DNA from: VAZQ01 sp963840535
GTDB taxonomy: Bacteria > Pseudomonadota > Alphaproteobacteria > Rhizobiales > Xanthobacteraceae
Direction of reading: 5' to 3'
Assembly: GCA_963840535.1 (NCBI GenBank)
Contig: CAWIZJ010000060.1
Span: forward strand, 310,001-374,000
Length of the DNA stretch: 64,000 nt
Below, one piece after another: positions 28,114 to 36,162 of the stretch. The notes below the pieces were generated by a model that was not told where the DNA came from, made no database searches, and was given only the letters and a program-made list of their open reading frames with translations. The position numbers were made by a program, and so were the translations under genes. Each line of letters starts with the position of its first letter. Position 1 is the first letter of the stretch.

Positions 28114-28297
28114 CATTCGGACACATTTGATTGAGGTGACCGGCAACCGCCAATCGCGGCACCATTGCTCCCCGACCGCGGCAAAAAGGCGGCAGACGGG
28201 CTGGGGGCTTTCATCGCGGCCGGGTTCCCGTTAACAATGATGACAAGATCGGGGCCCGAGATAGGATCCCCGCACCAACCACTCAGAGGACCGTATC

Positions 28298-29188
28298 ATG
28301 ACCGCCAGGACGAGCTTCAGGGGCTCGTTTACCGCGCTCGTCACTCCCTTCGGCAACGGCTCGCTGGACGAGAAGGCGTTTCGCGCCCTGGTCGATTGGC
28401 AGATCGCGGAGGGAACCGACGGCCTGGTTCCGGTCGGGACCACCGGCGAGAGCCCCACCCTGTCTCACGAGGAGCACTAGCAGGCCGTGGAATGGTGCAT
28501 CGATCAGGCCAAGGGCCGCGTCCCGGTGATCGCCGGTTCCGGGTCGAACTCGACCCGCGAGGCGATCGAGCTTTCCCGGCACGCGGAGCGCGCCGGCGCC
28601 GATGCCGTGCTGGTGGTCACGCCCTACTACAACAAGCCCACTCAGGAAGGGCTCTATCAGCACTTCAAGGCGATCAACGACGCCATCGGCATCCCGATCA
28701 TCATCTACAATATTCCCGCCCGCTCGGTGATCGACATGTCGGTGGACACCATGAAGCGCCTGTTCGAGCTCGACAACATCGCCGGCGTGAAGGACGCGAC
28801 CGCCAATGTCGTTCGCGTCTCCCAGCAGCGCGCCGCCATGGGCGAGGGCTTCAACCAGCTCTCGGGCGAGGATGCGACCGTGCTCGGCTTCATGGCCCAT
28901 GGGGGGCACGGCTGCATCTCGGTCACCTCGAACGTTGCGCCACGCCTGTGTGCCGAGTTCCAGGACGCCTGCCTCAAGGGCGACTTTGCAGCCGCGCTCG
29001 GGACGCACGACAAGCTGATGCCGCTGCATACCGCGCTGTTCATCGAGACCAACCCGGCCCCGGCCAAGTACGCGCTGTCCTTGCTGGGCAAGTGCGCCGA
29101 TACCGTGCGGCTGCCGATGGTTCGGCTCGCGGACAAGACCAAAGCGGCGGTGCGCGAAGCGATGGTCCACGCCGGCCTGATCAACTAG
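28298..29188 (+). pseudogene. dapA: 4-hydroxy-tetrahydrodipicolinate synthase, internal amber codon
   Basis: DapA condenses pyruvate with aspartate semialdehyde at the first committed step of diaminopimelate/lysine synthesis. The start MTARTSFRGSFTALVTPFGN, the substrate loop VPVGTTGESPTLSHEEH, the YYNKPTQEGLYQHF motif and IPIIIYNIPARSV are classic, and the Schiff-base Lys is in IAGVKDATANVVRV. TAG at 28478-28480 stands where the family has a Lys or similar after SHEEH, and the frame continues unchanged to 29188. A single base substitution (AAG to TAG) or a base error explains it. Total 297 codons, normal length. Confidence 0.93.
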
Positions 29189-29252
29189 TGCCCGCTCGCA
29201 GTTCGCCCTTGCGCCGCTCGAGTGCGAACGTCGGGCAAGGACCTCAAGTCTG

Positions 29253-29312
29253 CTAGTGCGGGTCTGACGTTCCCAGGGAATGCCGCGAGCTGTCGGAACT
29301 TCAGACCCCACG
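29253..29312. repeat. REP-like palindrome between dapA and smpB
   Basis: Arms around gtgcgggtctgacgttcc and ggaacttcagaccccac pair with two mismatches, enclosing tgccgcgag. It is flanked by ctag on the left and related to the palindromes at 35321-35392 and 50204-50285. A weaker half copy lies at 29187-29247. Confidence 0.6.
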
Positions 29313-29343
29313 CGCTCGCGCCCGATCACCTGCCGGTGCGCAA

Positions 29344-29816
29344 ATGGCTGCCAAATCCGACAGCAATGTGCGCGTGTCGCCCACAACCGGAGAGCCCGAT
29401 TCAACTACGAGATCGGCGAGACCTTCGAGGCCGGCATCGCCCTCACCGGGACCGAGGTGAAATCGCTGCGCCAGGGTAAGGCGACGATCGCGGAATCCTA
29501 TGCCGATTCGCGCCGCGGCGAGCTGTGGCTGGTCAATGCCAACATCCCGGAATACCTGCAGGGCGGCCGCTTCAACCATGCGCCCAAACGCATTCGCAAG
29601 CTTCTGCTCCACCGGCGCCAGATCGACAAGCTGACGGGAGCGGTCGAGCGCGAGGGCATGACCCTGGTGCCGCTCAGGCTCTACTTCAACGAGAAGGGGC
29701 GCGCCAAGCTCGAGCTCGCGCTCGCCCGCGGCAAGAAGCTGCACGACAAGCGCGAGACCGAGAAGAAGCGCAGCTGGGAGCGCGAGCGCGGACGCTTGCT
29801 GCGTGCCAAGGGATAA
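29344..29816 (+). CDS. smpB: SsrA-binding protein SmpB, frame slip in the first dozen codons
   Basis: SmpB binds tmRNA and escorts it to stalled ribosomes. ATG 29344 starts MAAKSDSNVR, then one base is missing near 29375. The main frame then reads HNRRARFNYEIGETFEAGIA, LTGTEVKSLRQGKATIAESY, NANIPEYLQGGRFNHAPKRI, RKLLLHRRQIDKL and the basic tail KKLHDKRETEKKRSWERERG. Length (157) is normal once the slip is corrected. The dapA-smpB order is common in Rhizobiales. Confidence 0.92.
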
Positions 29817-30558
29817 AGCCGAACGGGCGATCCGGAACCGACGCCCTCGTGATCGGATGGCGCGCCGGCACGGTCGGCTCACGAACACGTGAACGCCGGT
29901 CGCGACAAACGGCGAAGCGTGCTGCAACTCGGATCAGGTCGGGCTCGTAGCTGCTCCCGATCGGCGGCGATGCCTGGCGGCGAGCCGTCGACCTTACGAG
30001 GACCAATTCGAAGGGAGCGACCTCCATGTTCAGGCAAATCAAGCTTCTCACGTTCGCGGGCGCGCTTGCCGCGTCGGCTTTCGTTGCGACCGGTGCACAG
30101 GCCGCCGGCTGGATCGTGGGACTCGTCGATGGCAAATCGATCGTGACCATCGACCCGGCCACCCGCAAGGTGGTGTCGAAGGCCGCCATCAAGGGCGCCG
30201 GCACCGATTCTCGGCATCGACGTGCGGCCGGCGGACGGCCTGATCTACGGAGTGTCCGGCGACGGCAACATCGTCACCATCGACGTGAAGTCCGGCCAGG
30301 CCGCGATGAAGAGCAAGCTGTCGGAGATGCTCAAGCCGGGCGTCACCCCCAGCATCGATTTCAATCCCGCCGCCGATCGGCTGCGTGTGATGGGGTCGGA
30401 CGGTGCGAGCCTGCGGGTCAACGTCGACGACGGCAAGACGACCGTGGACGGATCGCACAAATACAAGGACGGCGACGTCAATGCCGGCAAGACTCCCAAG
30501 GTGGTCGCGGGCGCCTACACCAACTCGTGGAAGGGCACCAAGAGACCCGCACGTCCCT

Positions 30559-32002
30559 GTCGCTGTTGAAATAGGGAGGCAGGCGTCGATCGCCTCAGGC
30601 CGCTAGGCTTGAGGTTGCGAATAGCAAACCGAGAGCGAGGAGATCGACGCCATGACGAAACATACCGCATTGAAGGGGATGAACCAAGGGACGGCGCTGG
30701 CGACGGGAACGCTGGCGCTGCCGCCGTTGGTGATCGAGGGGCTTGAAGAGTTCAAGGGCAGCTTCGACCGGCTGTGCCTGCGGGCTGGGACCGCGGCGAT
30801 CGAGACGATGCTGGCAGTTGACGCGGAACAGCTTTGTGGCAAGCGCTACCAACGCCACGCCGACCGGCGGGCCCATCGATGGGGCTTGATCGGCAGCGAG
30901 ATCGGCTGGCATGGCGGCAAGGCTGCCTTCCGGCGACCACGGGTGCGGCAACGCGGCGGCGCGGAACTGCAGCTTGCCAGCTGGAAGGCGATCCAGGAGG
31001 CGGACCTGCTGTCGCGCTGGGCGTTCAACCAGATGCTGATCGGTGTGGCGACGCGCAAGTACGCGCGCTCGGTACGCCTGCCGGACGGCGATCTGGCCGG
31101 CCAGGCCAAGCGCGCCACGACGAAATCCTCGGTCTCGCGGCGGTTCGTGGCGCTGAGCACGGCGAAGCTGAAGGAATGGCTGGCGGCTGACCTGTCGAGG
31201 CTCGACCTGCTGGTGATCCAGATCGACGGGCTGCGTGTCGGCGATCATGTCCTGGTGGCGGCCATCGGCATCGACGATGCTGGCGACAAACACGTGCTGG
31301 CGCTGGCCTTGGGAGCGACGGAGAACGCCGCCGTGGTCAAGGCGCTGCTCGCCGACCTGGTCGAGCGCGGGCTGCAACCGGATATCGCCCGCCTGTTCAT
31401 CGTCGACGGTGCCAAGGCGCTGAGCCGGGCCGTGCGCGACACCTTCGGGGGCTTCGCGCTGATCCAGCGCTGCCAAGTGCACAAGGGACGCAATATCATC
31501 GAGCGGCTTGACCCGTCGTTGCATGCCGGGGTCAAGAAGGTGCTGCGGCAGGCCTGGGATAGTCCGACCGCCGAGCAGGCCGAGCGAGTTCTCAGGAACT
31601 TGGCGCGCCGGCTTGATCCCGATGCCCCTGGCGTCTCGGCTTCGATCCATGAAGGGCTGGACGAAATGCTCACCGTGATCCGCCTGGGTCTGCCTGACCA
31701 GCTGCGGCGCTCGCTCGGCTGCACCAACGCGATCGAGAGCCTGATGGCCGTGCTGCGGCAGGTCTGCCGCAACGTCAAACGTTGGCGCGATGCGCGAATG
31801 GCGTTGCGATGGACTGGAACCGCCATGCTGGAGGCCGAGAAGAGCTTCCGCCGCTTAAAGGCCCACAAGCAGCTCCCAGTTCTGAGAGCCGCGTTGCTGC
31901 GCCATCAGCAAGCGTTGCTCGGTGATCAGCCCATTGCCAGCAAAAATCTGGCAGCATAGGATTCAACCAATGGCGCCTGCCGCACCAATTTCAACAGGCA
32001 CC
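30559..32002. mobile_element. IS256-family insertion sequence
   Basis: About 1.44 kb with one intact transposase gene. The ends carry inverted repeats: from the left ctgttgaaatagggaggcaggcg, and from the right (read inward) cctgttgaaattggtgcggc followed by aggcg. A clean target duplication could not be fixed, perhaps because of base errors at the left end, so the boundaries are approximate to a few bases. Confidence 0.85.
30652..31959 (+). CDS. IS256-family (mutator) transposase
   Basis: 435 residues, uninterrupted. The catalytic acidic triad sits in LLVIQIDGLRVGDH (Asp), DIARLFIVDGAKALSRA (Asp) and LGCTNAIESLMAVLRQVC (Glu), and the mutator RCQVHKGRNIIERL motif lies between the last two. The element appears competent to move and its frame is clean, in contrast with the split host gene. 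Confidence 0.95.
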   Translation: MTKHTALKGMNQGTALATGTLALPPLVIEGLEEFKGSFDRLCLRAGTAAIETMLAVDAEQLCGKRYQRHADRRAHRWGLIGSEIGWHGGKAAFRRPRVRQRGGAELQLASWKAIQEADLLSRWAFNQMLIGVATRKYARSVRLPDGDLAGQAKRATTKSSVSRRFVALSTAKLKEWLAADLSRLDLLVIQIDGLRVGDHVLVAAIGIDDAGDKHVLALALGATENAAVVKALLADLVERGLQPDIARLFIVDGAKALSRAVRDTFGGFALIQRCQVHKGRNIIERLDPSLHAGVKKVLRQAWDSPTAEQAERVLRNLARRLDPDAPGVSASIHEGLDEMLTVIRLGLPDQLRRSLGCTNAIESLMAVLRQVCRNVKRWRDARMALRWTGTAMLEAEKSFRRLKAHKQLPVLRAALLRHQQALLGDQPIASKNLAA

Positions 32003-32484
32003 GGGCGACCACGCTCTACAACATCGACGCCGCCACCGGCGCGCTGGTGACGCAGGCTCCTCCCAACGACGGCGTGCTCAACACCATCGGATCGCTTGGG
32101 ATGGCGGTGAACGGCCCGCTCGCCTTCAACATCGTCTCCACCGGCGAGGACAAGAACGATGGCTGGCTGGCGACGGGCGGCTCGCTCTACCGGGTCGATC
32201 TCAAGACCGGAAAGGCGACGATGGCCGGCAAGGTCGAAGGCCTGTCGGGAACGCTGACCGACATCGGCTGGATCGACTGAACCGGCGCATCATCCGGGGC
32301 AGCGCAACGAAGCGCTACCGGCCCCATGCGACACGGCTGTCCCGGCCCGCGGGAGACGAGCTCCGCGCGCGGCCGGCGCATCCTCTTTCCACGTCCACAT
32401 TCCCGGATCGACGTCGCCTGCCTCGACCGTTACGCTGTCCTGACTGCGGCGAGGATCTTGCAGAGAACGATTGCAGAAGCGCCC

Positions 32485-32898
32485 ATGGCATTGCCGGTCA
32501 CATTCGATCACTGCGTCGTGCACGTCTCCGAATGGGAGCGCTCGAACACGTTCTACCGCGACGTGCTCGGCGCCGAGCTGATCCGGCGCCCGGCCGGCTG
32601 GGCCTATCGGTTCGGGCAGGTGCAGCTCAATCTGCATGGCCCGGGTTTTCATCCAGCCGAGGTGGCACGACTGCCGGTCGAGCCCGGCAACAGCGATCTC
32701 TGCTTCGAATGGAACGGGCCGATCGCGGATGCCGTATCCCATCTCGAGCGTTGCGGGGTGGCGATCCATGCCGGACCGCTGCAACGGTTCGGGGCCAAGG
32801 GTGCGGGTACCAGCGTTTACTTCCGCGACCCCGACGGCTCGCTGCTCGAATTCATCTCGTATCGATCCGATGATGCCGCACGAAGAGACCGCCCATGA
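32485..32898 (+). CDS. VOC-family (glyoxalase/dioxygenase-fold) protein
   Basis: 137 residues. FDHCVVHVSEWERSNTFYRD (metal His plus start of the first beta-alpha-beta-beta-beta unit), VQLNLHGPGFHP, SDLCFEWNGPIADAVSHLER and the closing GTSVYFRDPDGSLLEFISYR (metal Glu) show two VOC modules. These are metal-dependent enzymes acting on small molecules; the substrate is unknown. The stop overlaps the start of the peroxiredoxin gene by four bases, so the two are translated together. Confidence 0.9.
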   Translation: MALPVTFDHCVVHVSEWERSNTFYRDVLGAELIRRPAGWAYRFGQVQLNLHGPGFHPAEVARLPVEPGNSDLCFEWNGPIADAVSHLERCGVAIHAGPLQRFGAKGAGTSVYFRDPDGSLLEFISYRSDDAARRDRP

Positions 32899-33461
32899 CG
32901 ACCACGCACGATCCCAACGTATTGCCCGCCGACCTTCCGATCCCGATCGACGACGGTGCGGCGCGGCACCTCGCCGGCCTGAAGCTGCCGTCGGTCACCT
33001 TGGCAGCGACCGACGGCTCGCAGGTCGATCTCTCCGCGCTCTCCGGCTGCACGGTGGTCTATGCATATCCGCGCACCGGGGTGCCCGGACAGGCGTCGCC
33101 GGAAGGCTGGGACCGGATTCCGGGTGCGCGCGGCTGCACGCCGCAGTCGTGCGCTTTCCGCGACCATTTCATGGAGCTCGAGCAGCTGGGCGTCGATCAC
33201 CTCTTCGGCTTGTCGACCCAGGACACCGACTATCAACGCGAGGCGGTCGTTCGCCTGCACCTGCCGTTCCCGCTGCTGTCGGACAGCCGGCTCGCTCTCG
33301 CGCGTGCGATCGGCTTGCCCACCTTCTCGGTGTCGGGCATGACCTTGCTCAAGCGCATGGCGCTGGTGATCGACGATGCCGTCGTTTCCAAGGTGTTCTA
33401 TCCGGTCTTTCCGCCGGACAAGAATGCCGACGAGGTCATTGCCTGGCTGCAGCACCGGTAG
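32895..33461 (+). CDS. Peroxiredoxin (AhpC/TSA redoxin family, PrxQ-like)
   Basis: 188 residues with a thioredoxin fold: LKLPSVTLAATDGSQVDLSA, VVYAYPRTGVPGQASPEGWD, GARGCTPQSCAFRDHFMELE (peroxidatic/resolving Cys region) and HLFGLSTQDTDYQREAVVRL, LPFPLLSDSRLALARAIGLP. The GCTPQS-C spacing is the PrxQ-like type that uses Cys residues to reduce peroxides. Cytoplasmic. Coupled to the VOC gene. Confidence 0.88.
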   Translation: MTTTHDPNVLPADLPIPIDDGAARHLAGLKLPSVTLAATDGSQVDLSALSGCTVVYAYPRTGVPGQASPEGWDRIPGARGCTPQSCAFRDHFMELEQLGVDHLFGLSTQDTDYQREAVVRLHLPFPLLSDSRLALARAIGLPTFSVSGMTLLKRMALVIDDAVVSKVFYPVFPPDKNADEVIAWLQHR

Positions 33462-33473
33462 CGCAGGCGAACT

Positions 33474-34175
33474 TCAATTCCCGTGCGACGATGCGCCGGC
33501 ATCGAGGTGGGCTCGCACGGCGGCGAAGACGCCGTAAAACATTTGCGGTGTCAGCACCCCGGTATTGGTGTTGTATCGCGAGCAGTGGTAGCTCACGAAC
33601 ACGTGCAGCGGCCCGATCTCGTGCGTGGCGCCGTGACGGAACGGTGCCGCCGCGCGCGCCTGACCGAGCGCTGCAAGCGTGCTTTCGTGCGAGATCCGTC
33701 CGAGGGTGACGATAGCGCGCAGATTGCGCATCTCTGCGATGGTCGCGGCGAGGAACGCACGGCAGGTCTTGATCTCGGCGGGCGTGGGCTTGTTCTCCGG
33801 CGGCACGCAGCGCACTGCATTGGTGATGCGGGCGTCGACCAGCACGAGCCCGTCGTCGGGCGCGGCGGCGTAGCTGCCGCGGGCGAAGCCGAAGCGTTGG
33901 AGCGTGCCGTAGAGGAGGTCACCGGCGTAGTCGCCGGTAAAAGGCCGACCGGTGCGGTTTGCGCCCTTGAGACCGGGGGCCAGGCCCACGATCAGGAGCC
34001 GCGCCGTATCCGGGCCGAAGGAAGCGACCGGTGCATTGAACCAATCGGGCTCGCGGACGCGCCAGTCGCGGCGGAAAGCCTCGAGGCGGGGGCAGAGTGG
34101 GCAGTTTCGGCCGGGCTTGCCGGATGCGTCACGGATCGCGCCGGCAGGAGCTCTTGCGGGAGAGGTGGGTTGCAC
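33474..34175 (-). CDS. Uracil-DNA glycosylase family protein (type 5-like, with four Cys)
   Basis: 233 residues. NCPLCPRLEAFRRDW carries two cysteines; RLLIVGLAPGLKGANRTGRP then FTGDYAG is the active-site GLAPG motif of UdgB-like enzymes. NAVRCVPPENKPTPAEIKTC supplies two more Cys, consistent with a 4Fe-4S cluster, and VSYHCSRYNTNTG corresponds to the catalytic H-x-S motif. It should remove uracil or hypoxanthine from DNA. Convergent with the peroxiredoxin gene. Confidence 0.88.
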   Translation of the reverse strand: MQPTSPARAPAGAIRDASGKPGRNCPLCPRLEAFRRDWRVREPDWFNAPVASFGPDTARLLIVGLAPGLKGANRTGRPFTGDYAGDLLYGTLQRFGFARGSYAAAPDDGLVLVDARITNAVRCVPPENKPTPAEIKTCRAFLAATIAEMRNLRAIVTLGRISHESTLAALGQARAAAPFRHGATHEIGPLHVFVSYHCSRYNTNTGVLTPQMFYGVFAAVRAHLDAGASSHGN

Positions 34176-34239
34176 CGGTTATCTGCGAAACGGCCTCGGA
34201 AATACGTCGTGCGTGCGAGATCCGCAATCGCGGCTCGCG

Positions 34240-34896
34240 CTAGTCCTCGAAATCGTCGTCGTCGTCGACTGCAGCGCCGGCGCCCGCGCGCTGCGGCGCG
34301 GCCGGGCGCTGGAGGAATTGCGGGGTATGGCGCTCCCGCGGCTCGCGCGCTTCGCGGGCGGCACGCTCGGCCGGGTCGCGGCCGATCTTGGGCTGCAGCT
34401 CGACGATGTCGAGAAAGATGTCTGCCTGCCGACGCAACTCGTCGGCAACCATCGGCGGCTGGGTCGAGATGGTGGAGACCACGGTGACACGGACGCCGCG
34501 CCGCTGCACCGCCTCGACCAGCGATCGGAAGTCGCCGTCGCCCGAGAACAACACCATGTGGTCGATCGAGCTGGCGATCTCCATGGCATCGACTGCCAGC
34601 TCGATGTCCATGTTGCCCTTCACCTTGCGCCGCCCGGTCTGGTCCACGAATTCCTTGGTCGCCTTGGTCACGACGCTGTAGCCGTTGTAGTCGAGCCAAT
34701 CGATCAGGGGCCTGATGGAGGAATACTCCTGGTCTTCGATCACGGCGGTGTAATAGAAGGCGCGCAGCAGATAGCCACGCGAGTGAAATTCGCGCAGGAG
34801 ACGCTTGTAGTCGATGTCGAAGCCGAGCGATTTTGCGGTGGCGTAGAGATTGGCGCCGTCAATGAACAGCGCCATTTTTTCCGTCTTGGGTTCCAT
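34240..34896 (-). CDS. NYN-domain (LabA/DUF88) protein
   Basis: 218 residues from ATG 34896. PIN-like NYN nuclease fold: EKMALFIDGANLYATAKSLG (Asp), YYTAVIEDQEYSSIRPLIDW, KGNMDIELAVDAMEIAS (Asp) and DHMVLFSGDGDFRSLVEAVQ (Asp pair). The tail is Arg/Pro-rich and ends in an acidic DDDDDFED. The family is thought to degrade or process RNA; the substrate is unknown. It precedes the glycosylase gene on the same strand by 64 bases. Confidence 0.9.
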   Translation of the reverse strand: MEPKTEKMALFIDGANLYATAKSLGFDIDYKRLLREFHSRGYLLRAFYYTAVIEDQEYSSIRPLIDWLDYNGYSVVTKATKEFVDQTGRRKVKGNMDIELAVDAMEIASSIDHMVLFSGDGDFRSLVEAVQRRGVRVTVVSTISTQPPMVADELRRQADIFLDIVELQPKIGRDPAERAAREAREPRERHTPQFLQRPAAPQRAGAGAAVDDDDDFED

Positions 34897-35469
34897 GAGA
34901 GCTCTCGTGTGAAGTCGTCGAACCTGATACCGGCTCACGGACGGCACGCGTCCACCGGACAGTAGGGTCGTATCCTCAGTTATCGGGAATGAGTGACCCT
35001 ACGCCGCTCAATTGCGGGCATACACTCGCCGTCACAACCAATCCGAAAGTATAATGGTAAGGATCGCATGGCGGTTCCCATGCGACCTGCCTAACAGAGG
35101 CATGACCGCGCGCCAAGAAGAATTTGCGCGACTACTGTAGGGCGCGTGCGGTTGCTCCACCGTCATGCGCGCGCTCGTCAACACTCGTCACGCGCATCCA
35201 TGTCGTCGGTGCGGCGATCCGAGGCGTGGATGGCCGGGACCGATCCCTGGAACAAGTCCGGGGACGGCCATGACCGCAATCGGATTGGCAGCGCGGGTGT
35301 GCCAACCTCGGGTTTAGAGCCTAGTGCCCCGGTTCCGAAGTTCGCTCAGAGTGTGCCGCGAGTGCTGGCGAACTTCGGAATCGGGACACTAGTTTCGTCT
35401 TGCACTTTGGCGTCGGTATCGTTACGTAACTGCCACTTTTCATAAGTCCATTGCGGGAGCAATGCAGCC
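34897..35469. other. Intergenic region before rpoZ with palindromic repeats
   Basis: No gene. About 35140-35275 looks like the dispersed rhizobial repeat built on gatggccgggac ... gacggccatgac. The palindrome at 35321-35392 is entered separately. The rpoZ promoter must lie in the last ~80 bases. Confidence 0.5.
35321..35392. repeat. REP-like palindrome upstream of rpoZ
   Basis: Bounded by ctagtg ... cactag. The arms 35333-35345 (ttccgaagttcgc) and 35368-35380 (gcgaacttcggaa) pair perfectly over 13 bases around gtgtgccgcgagtg. Same family as 50204-50285 and 29253-29312. Confidence 0.75.
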
Positions 35470-35862
35470 ATGGCGCGTGTCACTGTCGAAGACTGCATCG
35501 ACAAGGTGGAAAACCGCTTCGATCTGGTGCTGCTGGCGAGCCATCGCGCGCGCTCGATATCGTCCGGTTCTCAAATCACGGTCGAGCGCGACAACGACAA
35601 GAATCCGGTAGTGGCGCTGCGCGAGATCGCCGAGACGACGATTTCGCCCGACGACCTCAAGGAAGAGCTGGTCCATTCGCTGCAGAAATACGTGGAGGTC
35701 GACGAACCGGAGCCCGAGGCGGTGCCGCTCATCAGCGCGGCCGGAGGGACCGTCGATGCCGACGACACCGAGGTCACGGTCGATCGCATGACGGAAGAGG
35801 AGTTGCTCAAGGGCCTCGAGGGGCTCACCCCGCCCGAGGAGCAGCCCGAGGAAGAAGAATAG
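35470..35862 (+). CDS. rpoZ: RNA polymerase omega subunit
   Basis: 130 residues. MARVTVEDCIDKVENRFDLV then LLASHRARSISSGSQITVER and NDKNPVVALREIAETTISPD is the standard omega core that helps fold beta-prime. The acidic extension after residue 75, ending EEQPEEEE, is common in Rhizobiales. It is followed by rel, as usual in alphaproteobacteria. Confidence 0.97.
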   Translation: MARVTVEDCIDKVENRFDLVLLASHRARSISSGSQITVERDNDKNPVVALREIAETTISPDDLKEELVHSLQKYVEVDEPEPEAVPLISAAGGTVDADDTEVTVDRMTEEELLKGLEGLTPPEEQPEEEE

Positions 35863-36162
35863 GCGACCGCCGGCCGCTGCACGCATATCGGGGCCGATCC
35901 CGCCCCGTGCCGTTGTCCTGGGTCCCGGCTCTCGCGCGCAATAGCGCGTCGAAGACGCGCGTGAACGCGCTTTTGGCGCGCTCGGCCGGGAAACGCCGCT
36001 CGTGTCCCGGGCGCGGCGCAGCGCGCAGCGGTGCGCTGCAGACCCGGGACCCACGCAAAATCGCCGAGCGGCGCGAAGGGCGCCTTGTAGCAGTTAACTA
36101 AGGTCATGGTATCCTTGGATTGAGATCCGGGCCGATGCAACGGGCCGGTCCGAGGAATTCGT

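Larger units (their letters stand above)
30026..32280 (+). pseudogene. Exported DUF4394 protein split by an IS256-family element
   Basis: Signal peptide MFRQIKLLTFAGALAASAFV then AAGWIVGLVDGKSIVTIDPA, and after a frame change near 30206 LGIDVRPADGLIYGVSGDGN and IDFNPAADRLRVMGSDGASL. The frame breaks at NSWKGTK near 30540. After the insertion the protein resumes TTLYNIDAATGALVTQAPPN and LAFNIVSTGEDKNDGWLATG to LSGTLTDIGWID. DUF4394 proteins are periplasmic beta-propeller-like proteins of unknown role. The insertion inactivates the gene. Confidence 0.88.
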
